Source of the DNA: a bacterium
GTDB taxonomy: Bacteria; Margulisbacteria; Marinamargulisbacteria; SXXA01
Length of the DNA stretch: 64,000 bases
Reading direction: 5' to 3'
NCBI GenBank assembly: GCA_947465765.1
Contig: CANIAP010000002.1
Coordinates: forward strand, 101,047-165,046
A program made the translations under genes and the position numbers. Every line of letters begins with the position of its first letter. The first letter of the stretch is position 1. Positions 1-8,601 of this stretch are shown piece after piece. The notes below the pieces were generated by a model. The model was not told the origin of the DNA. It saw nothing but the letters and a program-made list of their open reading frames with translations, and made no database searches.

Positions 1-874
1 TCTCAAAGTGGATGTTTCTAACAAACCCTTCGTTGTCAGCTAGTCGAAGGATTTGGTCGACAACCCCGCCCACGTCCAGTGACGATTCCATCCACATTAC
101 GGATCCTGAATCGGCGAGCAATGTCCGAACCAATTCTCCCAAGTTCTTGATATAGGCGAGCATGTTATTGACGCGGACTTTGACTGAAGTCGTCAAATTG
201 TCTTCCATTAAGATGAGGGAGCAGCATGCCCGGATGGCGGTTAAGGGCCCCTTGACCTCATGTACAATTCCTCTAATGAGTGCGCCCAAGGTTGCTTTGT
301 GGGCGAGAGAGTTAATCAGCGCATTAGATTTCTCGAGATCGGTATAGGCGGTCAGTAATTTGTCATTGTTGAGTTTCTGTTGAAGAAGTGCGGTTTGGAG
401 GCTTTTTTTAGAGGCCGCAGCCTCTAAAAAATAATGGTACACAAAATAGAATGTGAATAAAAAGGCGGTCCCAATCGCAACTTCGTATATGATTGATACC
501 GCATTTTTAGAGACGGATTCACCGTATTTGATTAGAAATTCCGGGCGAGTGTGTTGGATGACTTCAAGCAGGAATCGATAGACAACGGGTATCATGCAGC
601 CTGTAAATATCAACATTCTTTGTGTCGATTCATAGAGAACAACTGGAAGCGCAACCATTGGGAAAAATATGAGTGGGGCGCCCGCAGCTTGGCCAAGTAA
701 AATGGAATAGACAAATAGTATAGAAGACACCCCACCAATTAGTATAAATGATGATAGCGACCTGTAGTTAACCTTGCTGAGGTAGGCGGAAAAGAGCGCA
801 GTGCAAAACAAAGCAAGCATTACTACGGCGGATTTTAACAACCCAAAAAATAGAAAAATAAATAGATAGGGCAT
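1..874 (-). CDS. Membrane sensor histidine kinase (C-terminus off the window)
   Basis: The reading frame enters from the left edge, so only the first 291 residues are seen. Residues 1-150 contain about five hydrophobic membrane segments. A hydrophilic helix, probably coiled coil, follows at about 150-190. Then comes a HisKA-type dimerisation and phosphoacceptor helix with the H-box HEVKGPL, His at residue 205. The ATP-binding domain would lie beyond the edge. The ATG at 874 is the first ATG/GTG/TTG start after an in-frame stop near 948. The frame stays open upstream of it and is already hydrophobic there, so a rarer start such as CTG is possible. It is the third gene of a minus-strand group after two orphans. 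No response regulator is visible. The family call is firm; the signal sensed is unknown. Confidence 0.82.
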   Translation of the reverse strand, partial: MPYLFIFLFFGLLKSAVVMLALFCTALFSAYLSKVNYRSLSSFILIGGVSSILFVYSILLGQAAGAPLIFFPMVALPVVLYESTQRMLIFTGCMIPVVYRFLLEVIQHTRPEFLIKYGESVSKNAVSIIYEVAIGTAFLFTFYFVYHYFLEAAASKKSLQTALLQQKLNNDKLLTAYTDLEKSNALINSLAHKATLGALIRGIVHEVKGPLTAIRACCSLILMEDNLTTSVKVRVNNMLAYIKNLGELVRTLLADSGSVMWMESSLDVGGVVDQILRLADNEGFVRNIHFE

Positions 875-952
875 CCCCAGAATTATTAGAAAAATGGAAA
901 TTTTGAAATTGAGTCCGGTATTTGAGTTTAAATGAACAAAAGGGAGATGAAT

Positions 953-2635
953 CTAAGTTGCTCCCTTAACCATCGAGAATACGAGGTACGTGAGGAGGAA
1001 CAACACGTTGTTATCCTTATATTTCTCCATTGATGCGACGTATGCGTCTCTGTGTTGCCACCCCCTGGGTGTATTAGAAATGTTTTCTGCAATTGTAGTG
1101 TCAAGTACAAGTGATTTGTCCTGCCAGTACCTATAAAATTCGGCCATCACCTGAGGCTTGAGTAAAAATTTGCATAAAACGGCCGTTTTTTTATTTTCCA
1201 TTAAAAGAGCCTGTTCAAGTTGGTCAAGCGATGCAGATATCGGCTCATGTTTCTCCCCGGCTAGAGAGCTTTCGGTCAGTAGTTGTCGAACACTGACTAT
1301 AAAATAATTCACGTCATTTAATGCCGTGCTGCTATCGAGCGTTAGACCTTCTGTTTGAACGCTTGTTTTTATGGTTTGAATTATTCCAGAAATATTTTCC
1401 TGGTCTGTTAAAGAAAAAAGAGCCGCGAAGGAGTCCCATTTGAATCCGTCGCTTTCACCATTTGCAAATCGTTCACTCGAAACAAATTCCTGAAATGATT
1501 CTGTAGGGTGAGTGACCTTCCATATATTGAACTGCCCCGTGATGAATTTTTCCGCAACAGCAAATATCATGTTGGTCATGTCTCGTTCACCAACCTCCCT
1601 TTCTCGGGTGGCAATGTTGTTTGCAAGTCTAAAAAGGACTTGGAGGTCGGTTTCAAATTTACTGAACGATTCAGAAATTTCGGCTGGAAACTCAATGCCT
1701 TCTTTTCTGAGAAAAATTTTTGTGATGTCAAATATGATTTTTACCATCATGTTTGATGAGAGCTTGGCTTCCATTTCTGACATGAGGGGAAGTGTTCGCT
1801 CTCGATTGAGCCTAACAGAAAAATCCATGGATTCCATCAACTCTTGGATGTTTTTTAAGAATCCCTTCATCAAGGGGTCACGATCGGGTGTGGGTTCGCA
1901 TAATGTCGAGAGCTCGGTTAAAACGCTGCCCCACAAGGACGCTGTATTCTCAAAATAGGGTTTGAAAATCCCGCCTTTGTAGTCGTTCAACTTTGCGAGC
2001 ATTTCTTGAGTCACGGTCTCTAATTGTGCCAGGGGTGTGCTCAATAGCTTATTGGCCTGATCGATTAGGTGTTGATCATGCAGAACATCGGCAAGGTCAT
2101 CAATTCGGGTGTCAAGATGAACGACTTGTGTCGAGACGCGCAATATGGCGGCTTGAACTATTTTTCGGCGTTCATGCGGCAGAAGTTCCATCATTGGGGA
2201 CACCACAAGTTCACCGATTACGACAGAGCACCATTTGAACAGCTTATCGCTTCGGACGTTGAACCTCATCCATTCAGGGGAGTCTCCTTGAAAGAGTTTT
2301 GTTTTTAAGGCTTTGTAGTCTGCGATGCAGATTTCGGTATCCTTTGTTGCGGGGTACTCAATAGCTCCAGTAAAGGTTCCGACAATTTTGCATAAAATGG
2401 GTATTGAATCCTTGATGTGTCTGAGTTCTACCCTGCCTAATATAGGACGGTATAGTTTGAGCGCAGTTGGAATATGTTCATCCAAAAACATCTGTGTAAG
2501 GCGCTGTTCTGGATTTGTTGTATGGGATTTCTTTTGAGAGAGTTCTTTGCCTACCCATTCAATATATTCGACGATTAAGGGATGTGTTTTCGAAATCCCA
2601 ATAGCGGTGTGGTTTACAGAGATAGTTTTTTTCAT
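953..2635 (-). CDS. Uncharacterised 560-residue helical protein
   Basis: I do not recognise this protein. It appears almost wholly alpha-helical, with many charged amphipathic stretches and no cysteine cluster, nucleotide-binding loop or signal peptide. One hydrophobic segment lies at the very C-terminus (FLLTYLVFSMV), which could anchor or pack the chain. It begins 3 bases after the 180-residue orphan stops and precedes the histidine kinase by about 79 bases, so the three are probably co-transcribed. A cytoplasmic scaffold or partner of the kinase would fit, but that rests on position only. Confidence 0.7.
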   Translation of the reverse strand: MKKTISVNHTAIGISKTHPLIVEYIEWVGKELSQKKSHTTNPEQRLTQMFLDEHIPTALKLYRPILGRVELRHIKDSIPILCKIVGTFTGAIEYPATKDTEICIADYKALKTKLFQGDSPEWMRFNVRSDKLFKWCSVVIGELVVSPMMELLPHERRKIVQAAILRVSTQVVHLDTRIDDLADVLHDQHLIDQANKLLSTPLAQLETVTQEMLAKLNDYKGGIFKPYFENTASLWGSVLTELSTLCEPTPDRDPLMKGFLKNIQELMESMDFSVRLNRERTLPLMSEMEAKLSSNMMVKIIFDITKIFLRKEGIEFPAEISESFSKFETDLQVLFRLANNIATREREVGERDMTNMIFAVAEKFITGQFNIWKVTHPTESFQEFVSSERFANGESDGFKWDSFAALFSLTDQENISGIIQTIKTSVQTEGLTLDSSTALNDVNYFIVSVRQLLTESSLAGEKHEPISASLDQLEQALLMENKKTAVLCKFLLKPQVMAEFYRYWQDKSLVLDTTIAENISNTPRGWQHRDAYVASMEKYKDNNVLFLLTYLVFSMVKGAT

Positions 2636-2638
2636 TTT

Positions 2639-3181
2639 TTATGTCAAAAAATTGTCGTGTGGAGGTATTTGATCAAATAGAGCGGCGCAAGCTGGCATTC
2701 CTACTCCGGACTTTATTAACCTAACTGCGAGTATCATCCTGGATATCTCATCGTAGTGATAGGCTCTCATCATTCTGCGCGCCGTATCTGTAGAGACGTC
2801 TAGGCGTTTGGATATTGAGCTCTCGGAGAAAAGGTTTGTATCGGGCTTGTATACGTCAGGGTGGGAAGTAATCGGTTCGAATAATGCAGCCAGATCGTCG
2901 TGCTGCGGATGTGTTACATCGAGAGTGCCGGCAATTAGCACTATCGCAATTTCTGTTCTATTTAGCGCGTGGGCCAACGCTTTCACGTAAGATGCTGACT
3001 TTCCTTCGAATACTAGAGAGAATGAGTCCAACATTGTGGAGTCCTTTTCTAGAATGTCTTTCGTTTTGGGCGTAAACGCTTGTAGCAATATTTTAAAGTT
3101 ATCATCCGACGTTTCGGGGACAGAAATGGTGAGTGTTGGCGGCGTGACCTCAGTAGGTGATGCCAAAATTTTGTGAATCAT
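2639..3181 (-). CDS. Uncharacterised 180-residue protein with possible helix-turn-helix
   Basis: Not recognised. The C-terminal third (about residues 118-165) reads ESSISKRLDVSTDTARRMM followed by another helix. This resembles a helix-turn-helix of the kind where a short turn separates two small helices, so DNA binding is possible. The N-terminal part is Thr/Pro-rich, then helical. It is the first gene of a three-gene minus-strand group with the 560-residue orphan and the histidine kinase. A regulatory role is inference. Confidence 0.65.
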   Translation of the reverse strand: MIHKILASPTEVTPPTLTISVPETSDDNFKILLQAFTPKTKDILEKDSTMLDSFSLVFEGKSASYVKALAHALNRTEIAIVLIAGTLDVTHPQHDDLAALFEPITSHPDVYKPDTNLFSESSISKRLDVSTDTARRMMRAYHYDEISRMILAVRLIKSGVGMPACAALFDQIPPHDNFLT

Positions 3182-3364
3182 AAAACGCGACTCAATCTTT
3201 CTGCTAAAGAGCTCGGGGTATTTTTGTCCGCCGACTTTGATTTCTATAAAAAAATACCGCCCTTTTGTTTGAAATCAAAAAAGGAAAAGTCTTAATCTGC
3301 TTGAGCAAATACATGTTTTAGGAATCATGTTAACTTGTGTCGTGGAGCAATTAACGGTGTCGAT

Positions 3365-3394
3365 AGTGTACATCATTTTTTAAAAATTATTCAA
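3365..3394 (-). promoter_or_regulatory. Candidate sigma-70 promoter for the orphan/histidine kinase group
   Basis: On the minus strand a TTGAAT box (3389-3394) and a TACACT box (3365-3370) are separated by 18 bases, in the 296-base gap between fliA and the 180-residue orphan. The same TACACT -10 occurs in the rpmG promoter. It would give an untranslated leader of about 180 bases. The region is AT-rich, so chance matches are likely. Confidence 0.3.
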
Positions 3395-3422
3395 ATAAAT
3401 TTATCGAATGTGAGGCGTCTAA

Positions 3423-3455
3423 ACAGGGAGCTGTGATTGGCGCAGAGGTCCCTGT
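3423..3455 (-). terminator. Weak hairpin after fliA
   Basis: A 7-base-pair inverted repeat (ACAGGGA / TCCCTGT) with a 19-base loop lies 23 bases past the fliA stop. On the minus strand it is followed by only TTTAG, not a proper T-run. It may end or slow transcription of the flagellar operon. The large loop makes this weak. Confidence 0.3.
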
Positions 3456-3477
3456 CGGATGAGGTTTTAATCCGCGG

Positions 3478-4095
3478 TTATTCCCCCATGTGAAATTTGG
3501 GGGGTGCGAGCGCTTTTTTTATCTTCTCAATTGATTTTTTATAAATTCTTGAGATTTGAGATTCTGATATATCAAATTTTTCTCCTATTTTCTTAAATGT
3601 TAAATCGTCTTTCGTGTGATAAATCACAACCAATCGTTCACGATCGGTTAGCACCTGCATGGCCTCTGTGAGCTGTGCCCCGTCATCAATGGTATTTTGA
3701 AAATCAGCACGATCGTTGATGGCCATATAGACATAAGCCGCATCGGTAATCCAATCGTAGAACCGGGATGGATCCGATTTTGTGATATAGCGAATATGGT
3801 CTTTCATTGCACCTATCACACGGGCTTGTGCCAGTGGCCAGAAGTCGACATTTCGACTAGGTAGCCAGACTTTTAAGGTCTCCAGGAGTTCAAGTCTGGA
3901 TATGGTGCGCAGGTCATCAATCTCACTATCGGCAACATGATAGGGAAGATGACTGGCATATTTTTTAACAATCGATTCGAGGCGGGTCGAGTATGACGAG
4001 AGAATTTGGTCCGAGAACCGGGACATCAAATCAATTTTGATAATATTGACTACCGGAATTTCGATTCCAATCCAAAGTTGCTCGACGGTGCTCAC
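3478..4095 (-). CDS. fliA: Flagellar sigma factor (sigma-28, FliA type)
   Basis: This is a sigma-70-family factor that would direct RNA polymerase to late flagellar promoters. Region 2 is seen around ARVIGAMKDHIRYI, which matches the RxRGAMxDxLR signature of FliA/WhiG factors. Region 4 is seen in the helix-turn-helix around LTFKKIGEKFDISESQISRI near the C-terminus. At 205 residues it is shorter than typical FliA (about 235-255), so region 3 or the linker is reduced. It is the last gene of the flagellar export operon and overlaps the preceding 87-residue orphan by 4 bases. No anti-sigma factor FlgM is seen here. A related alternative sigma is possible, but the context makes FliA the best reading. 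Confidence 0.85.
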   Translation of the reverse strand: MSTVEQLWIGIEIPVVNIIKIDLMSRFSDQILSSYSTRLESIVKKYASHLPYHVADSEIDDLRTISRLELLETLKVWLPSRNVDFWPLAQARVIGAMKDHIRYITKSDPSRFYDWITDAAYVYMAINDRADFQNTIDDGAQLTEAMQVLTDRERLVVIYHTKDDLTFKKIGEKFDISESQISRIYKKSIEKIKKALAPPKFHMGE

Positions 4096-4355
4096 AATAA
4101 TCCCAATTCCTCAAATATGGTTTGGATTAATTTTTCTCGGTGGGTCACGTCCCAGGTACCGTTGGGAAGCAGTGCCCCGTACACAACGTCCGCCTGGGCT
4201 TCGATGTGTAGTTTAAGGGCTTTGATTAATTCAGCGTCTGAGATCCCTAACGGATTTAATGTGGTGCTTAAAAATGTTGTATCGCCTTCCCTCCGGGCGC
4301 GCGTGCGACGATACACACTTTGAGGGATTTGCTGTAAAAAAAAAGTATCAGTCAC
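4092..4355 (-). CDS. Small orphan between flhA and fliA
   Basis: An 87-residue protein that I do not recognise. It is hydrophilic, with a basic N-terminal third (RRTRARREGD) and an acidic helical C-terminus ending EELGLL. It overlaps the end of flhA by 8 bases and the start of fliA by 4, so it is surely translated with them. In many bacteria flhF and flhG sit here; this protein is far too small to be either and has no nucleotide-binding motif. An accessory export or sigma-regulating role is a guess from position. Confidence 0.7.
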   Translation of the reverse strand: MTDTFFLQQIPQSVYRRTRARREGDTTFLSTTLNPLGISDAELIKALKLHIEAQADVVYGALLPNGTWDVTHREKLIQTIFEELGLL

Positions 4356-6423
4356 TAATGATTCCGATGGATTGGACCTTCACTTGGGGGACAATTTCGT
4401 TATAGGAGAGCACCGCAAGTGAGGGGTAGTTACGTTCTGTAAATTTTTTGAAGTGCACCCGTAGGCGGGGAGAGCACAGTGCGACCGCAGACTTATCCAT
4501 TTTTCGGAAGTTGTTCATGTGTTCACCAATTTGATTAAGGACCAGTTCACCCAATTGAGGATCTAATGCCAAGAATGATCCATATTCAGATTGGTGAACG
4601 GAATTGATCATAAGCTCTTCTAGGCGGGGGTCGATGGTAAACACCGTTACTGTATCATCTGCATCCATGTAGCGAGAGCAGATCTGTCGAGCCAACGATT
4701 GGCGGACGTATTCGGCGAGTAGATTGGTGTCTCTACTGACGTGGGCGTAGTCAGCCAGTCGTTCTAAAATAGTTGAAAGATCCCGTATCGACACCCGTTC
4801 TCGGACGAGGACCTGCAAGACCTTATGGACCTGTCCTAAAGACAACATGTCTGGGACCAGTTCTCGGACGATGGCTGCGTTTGTATTTTTGACGAGCTCC
4901 ATTAACGATTGAACATTTTGGCGTGTCATAATTTCGTCGGCATGTTGCTTGATTGCTTCTGAGAAGTGACCCGAAATAAAGTCGGTTAAGCTTTGTGCTG
5001 GGATAAAGTTCTCTTGCAAAATTTCCAGCTGGTCTTCTGCAATCCACGCGCCTGGTAAACCGGAATTGGGATCCAGTGCCTCAATGCCATCGACTCCCTT
5101 GCGCTTAAGCTCTGATATCGTTTTTTGGACAAAAAAGTGGCCAGGTAATGCTTCTCCAACTGCAATTCGTGTTCCGCGAATTTCAATTTGATATGAATTG
5201 GGCGGTAAACTGAGATCGTCCATAACCCGAACCCCTGGGATTACGAATCCCAATTCTTGCCCGATATGGTAACGAACCAAGGTGATCCGTTCGAGCAATG
5301 GGCCGTTCTGACTTGGATCGATTAATGGAACCAGATTTCGCCCTGTTTTTAAGCTGATTGGGTCCAGACTGAGTGTGTTTAGCAGGTTTTCAGGTTTCTT
5401 AAGTGCATCTTTGGCGGCTTCTTGATTATTATCCATCGCCATTTCATCATTTTTGTTTTTAGAGGACATAATTGTAAATGCAAGGCTACCCATTACGCCG
5501 GATGCTGACAAAAACGCGATCGTCGGCATGCCGGGTATAAACCCAAATAGAAGTAAAATAAAGGAGGTTACTGCAAATGCCTTGGGCTGGGAGAATATCT
5601 GAGCGGCGACGTCTGCGCCCAAGCTGACGTCTGATGCAGATTTGGTAACAACTAAACCCGTTGCAATTGAAATGAGGAGCGCTGGAATCTGCGCGACCAA
5701 GCCATCCCCGATCGTTAGCGTGGTAAAAACTTGCATGGCTTCCCCAAGTTCGAGTCCTTGCTGGAATTTTCCAATAATAATCCCACCGATGATATTGACT
5801 AAAACTATAATAATCCCAGCGATGGCGTCCCCTTTAACAAACTTATTTGCGCCGTCCATTGACCCGAAAAATGTTGATTCTCGTTCTAACTTTTTTCTGC
5901 GGTCCCGGGCTTGGTCCGCATCAATAAGGCCGGCATTAAGATCGGCATCGATACTCATCTGTTTTCCGGGTAATGCATCGAGGGTAAATCGCGCAGCAAC
6001 CTCTGCGACCCGCTCGGAACCCTTGGTAACAACCATAAACTGAACCAATGTAATGATAGCAAATGCCACAATCCCAACCACAAAATTTCCACGCGTCACA
6101 AAACTTGCGAATGCCAAAACCATGTGACCATTAAAGTCAGCGCCCAGTGATAAAATTAGTTTTGCAGATGCGACGTTGATTGATAGCCTAAATAGGGTCG
6201 TAATAAGCAGTATTGAGGGAAATGCGGCGAAGTCGAGGGGCTGGGAGAGGTACATTGCGACCAAAAGAATCGCTACGGAGATGGCTATGTTGATAACCAT
6301 GAGGAAGTCTAATAGTTCCGTAGGGATCGGCATGATCATCACGCCGACGATCATAATTACAATGACTGCGAGTAAAATGTCAGCGATGCTGAAAAGGTCT
6401 TTAAGTTGTTTGATGTTAAACAT
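4348..6423 (-). CDS. flhA: Flagellar type III export gate protein FlhA
   Basis: FlhA forms the nonameric inner-membrane gate of the flagellar export apparatus. Its cytoplasmic ring receives chaperone-substrate complexes. The first 320 residues contain about eight membrane helices. The conserved FHIPEP-family block appears in the loop around MDGANKFVKGDAIAGI. A linker of about 50 residues leads to the cytoplasmic domain (about 360-691). Length (691) is normal for the family. It lies between flhB and a small orphan in the export operon. Identification is certain. Confidence 0.97.
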   Translation of the reverse strand: MFNIKQLKDLFSIADILLAVIVIMIVGVMIMPIPTELLDFLMVINIAISVAILLVAMYLSQPLDFAAFPSILLITTLFRLSINVASAKLILSLGADFNGHMVLAFASFVTRGNFVVGIVAFAIITLVQFMVVTKGSERVAEVAARFTLDALPGKQMSIDADLNAGLIDADQARDRRKKLERESTFFGSMDGANKFVKGDAIAGIIIVLVNIIGGIIIGKFQQGLELGEAMQVFTTLTIGDGLVAQIPALLISIATGLVVTKSASDVSLGADVAAQIFSQPKAFAVTSFILLLFGFIPGMPTIAFLSASGVMGSLAFTIMSSKNKNDEMAMDNNQEAAKDALKKPENLLNTLSLDPISLKTGRNLVPLIDPSQNGPLLERITLVRYHIGQELGFVIPGVRVMDDLSLPPNSYQIEIRGTRIAVGEALPGHFFVQKTISELKRKGVDGIEALDPNSGLPGAWIAEDQLEILQENFIPAQSLTDFISGHFSEAIKQHADEIMTRQNVQSLMELVKNTNAAIVRELVPDMLSLGQVHKVLQVLVRERVSIRDLSTILERLADYAHVSRDTNLLAEYVRQSLARQICSRYMDADDTVTVFTIDPRLEELMINSVHQSEYGSFLALDPQLGELVLNQIGEHMNNFRKMDKSAVALCSPRLRVHFKKFTERNYPSLAVLSYNEIVPQVKVQSIGIISD

Positions 6424-6466
6424 GCTGCAGCGATTGCCTTAGGTTAATGGTGGTGGGCGGAGCCAC

Positions 6467-7540
6467 TTAGTATCGGCGGGATCGTTTTTTGCGCAAATTA
6501 TACACAAAGGCCAAAATCTCCGCCACCGCTTTGTAGAATTGCGGTGGAACTTCCATGTCGGGTTCAACGATTGGGAAGAGGGCTTGTGCGAGAGGCGGAT
6601 TTTCAACAATGGGGATATTGTGACGTTCTGCTAACTCTCGAATTTGTTGAGCGACAAGGCGTTTTCCTTTTGCCAATACGCGGGGAGCGTTCATCTGATC
6701 AGGTTTGTACTCTAATGCAATCGCTAAATGGGTTGGGTTGGTAACCACGACGTCGGCGTTGGGGACCGCCCCCATTTGTCGTCCCTGTGACATTTGCCGA
6801 GCGGCTTCCCGTTGGCGTTGCTTGATGGTGGGGTCCCCTTCGAGTCGTTTGTATTCGTCTTTAATTTCCTTTTTGGACATTTTCATCGATTTCATATACT
6901 CGAATCGCTGATAGAAATAATCAAAGCAAGCCACAATGATGTAAAACATCCCGACTCGGGTGACCACTTTCATAACCAATTCGCCGGTAAATGTCATAAT
7001 TTGCCATAATGACAATTCTTGCGAGAGGAGAACCGTTCCGAAATCTTCGCGAATGACACCCGCAAGGATGAAGATCACCACCGCCATTTTAACCAATGAC
7101 TTTAATAGTTCGACATATTGCTTCAGGGAGACAAATTTTTTGAACCCCTCGATCGGATTGAGTTTCTCCAGTTTGGGAGAAATTGAATCGAAGCTGACCA
7201 AGAATCCAGTCTGCACAGATTCCACAATGATCGCGACTGCGAAAACGACGAGCAAAATAGGCAAGAGGGATTTCATGAACGTAAATAGAGAGTCTTCTAA
7301 TATTTTGCCGGCAATACTTTCGTTAAATGTAACCGGGATATATTTGAAAGTCTCGATTGTTGAGGCTTCCATATTCTTCCACAACGCTTCGGCATTGTTT
7401 TTTAGCGTATAAAACGACACGAAAATTAGAATTGCCGATGTGATTTCTTTGCTTTTGGCAATTTGCCCCTTTTTTCGGGCTTCTCTTAATTTGTGAGGCG
7501 TTGGCTCCTCGGTTTTATCTCCTGAGTCGTCTTCACCCAT
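6467..7540 (-). CDS. flhB: Flagellar export switch protein FlhB
   Basis: FlhB switches the export apparatus from rod/hook to filament substrates. Four membrane segments lie between about residues 30 and 210. The cytoplasmic domain contains the self-cleavage motif NPTH at residues 268-271, so autocleavage should occur. The N-terminus (SGDKTEEPTPHKLREARKKG) is the standard family start. The 357-residue length is normal. It overlaps the 3' end of fliR by 8 bases. The partner hook-ruler candidate is the FliK-like gene near the operon start. Confidence 0.97.
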   Translation of the reverse strand: MGEDDSGDKTEEPTPHKLREARKKGQIAKSKEITSAILIFVSFYTLKNNAEALWKNMEASTIETFKYIPVTFNESIAGKILEDSLFTFMKSLLPILLVVFAVAIIVESVQTGFLVSFDSISPKLEKLNPIEGFKKFVSLKQYVELLKSLVKMAVVIFILAGVIREDFGTVLLSQELSLWQIMTFTGELVMKVVTRVGMFYIIVACFDYFYQRFEYMKSMKMSKKEIKDEYKRLEGDPTIKQRQREAARQMSQGRQMGAVPNADVVVTNPTHLAIALEYKPDQMNAPRVLAKGKRLVAQQIRELAERHNIPIVENPPLAQALFPIVEPDMEVPPQFYKAVAEILAFVYNLRKKRSRRY

Positions 7541-8315
7541 TGCCAGCCACCGAGAGATAGAAGAGTAACTTCATGAGTTTTCCTGTTAATAAGTCCATAA
7601 TTCGATATACTCCGCCTAAAAGTCCGGGTACCGTTGCTAAAAATACGGTTAATGAAACAATCGGTTTGACCTGGAATCCCAACTGGAAGACGTTAACTTG
7701 CTCTGCGACTTTGTTCAACATTCCCATCCCAAAATCAATCATAAAGACGACCAACATAATGGGTGCGGCAAGTTGGACCCCGATCATAAAAATATCGGTG
7801 CCGGTTGATACCACGTACAATGCACCACGGGCAAAATTGATCGGTGACCCGATGGGTAGTAGGCGGTAACTTTCCATCAGCGCAGACAGCACAAGATGAT
7901 GTCCGTTAATGGATAAAAACAGCATCGTGGCGGTCCACTTGAGTAACAATGACAGAAGTGGAAGCGATCGTCCTGATGATGGATCTAGCATAGCCGAGAC
8001 ACTTAATCCGGCTTGGGTATCCATTAAACTGCCGGCAAACTCAATTCCGGTAATAAATATGTCCATTATAAAGCCCATCATGACCCCGATCATAAATTCT
8101 GTAATAAACATGAGGATAAATTGAAGACCTGTATCTGGCGGAGTCAGCGGTGCGGGCACTACATAAATCAACAGCGCTGATGTCCAAAATGTCAGCGCCA
8201 ATTTGCCTAAAGTAAAGAATTCTTTTCGAGAAAATACGGGAGCAGTAGCGATCACTCCAATCATTCGGGTCATAATTAACAAAAAGACCACAATAATTTG
8301 TGTGGTAATAATCAT
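7533..8315 (-). CDS. fliR: Flagellar export protein FliR
   Basis: FliR is part of the FliP-FliQ-FliR core of the export gate. The 260-residue chain is almost entirely hydrophobic, with about six membrane helices and the family block SLMDTQAGLSVSAMLDP near residues 95-115. It is encoded 16 bases after fliQ and overlaps flhB by 8 bases, the usual gene order. Confidence 0.95.
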   Translation of the reverse strand: MIITTQIIVVFLLIMTRMIGVIATAPVFSRKEFFTLGKLALTFWTSALLIYVVPAPLTPPDTGLQFILMFITEFMIGVMMGFIMDIFITGIEFAGSLMDTQAGLSVSAMLDPSSGRSLPLLSLLLKWTATMLFLSINGHHLVLSALMESYRLLPIGSPINFARGALYVVSTGTDIFMIGVQLAAPIMLVVFMIDFGMGMLNKVAEQVNVFQLGFQVKPIVSLTVFLATVPGLLGGVYRIMDLLTGKLMKLLFYLSVAGNG

Positions 8316-8331
8316 GGGCTATGGACGAGTA

Positions 8332-8601
8332 TTACCTGGCATACAGCGGGATGTTCCGCCACAGTTCCAATGTCATTTCCATTACAATACGTGCGACCCA
8401 TGGGAACGTTCCAGCGGCCACCAAAAGAACCACAATCATTTTCGGTACAAAGGTAATGGTTTGCTCTTGGACCTGTGTGACGGCTTGGAGTATCGCGATA
8501 AAAAGACCGATCAAAAGACCCAGTCCCACGCAAGGGAGCGATCCCAAAATAATCACTTGAACGGCAGTGTTAAGAATACTAGTGACGGTATCGATTGTCA
8601 T
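8332..8601 (-). CDS. fliQ: Flagellar export protein FliQ
   Basis: An 89-residue protein with two membrane helices, as expected of FliQ. The helix around LPCVGLGLLIGLFIAILQA and the following Gln-rich loop (AVTQVQEQTITFVPK) are family signatures. The start overlaps the stop of the secreted orphan in an ATGA, so translation is coupled. It works with FliP and FliR in the export gate core. Confidence 0.95.
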   Translation of the reverse strand: MTIDTVTSILNTAVQVIILGSLPCVGLGLLIGLFIAILQAVTQVQEQTITFVPKMIVVLLVAAGTFPWVARIVMEMTLELWRNIPLYAR

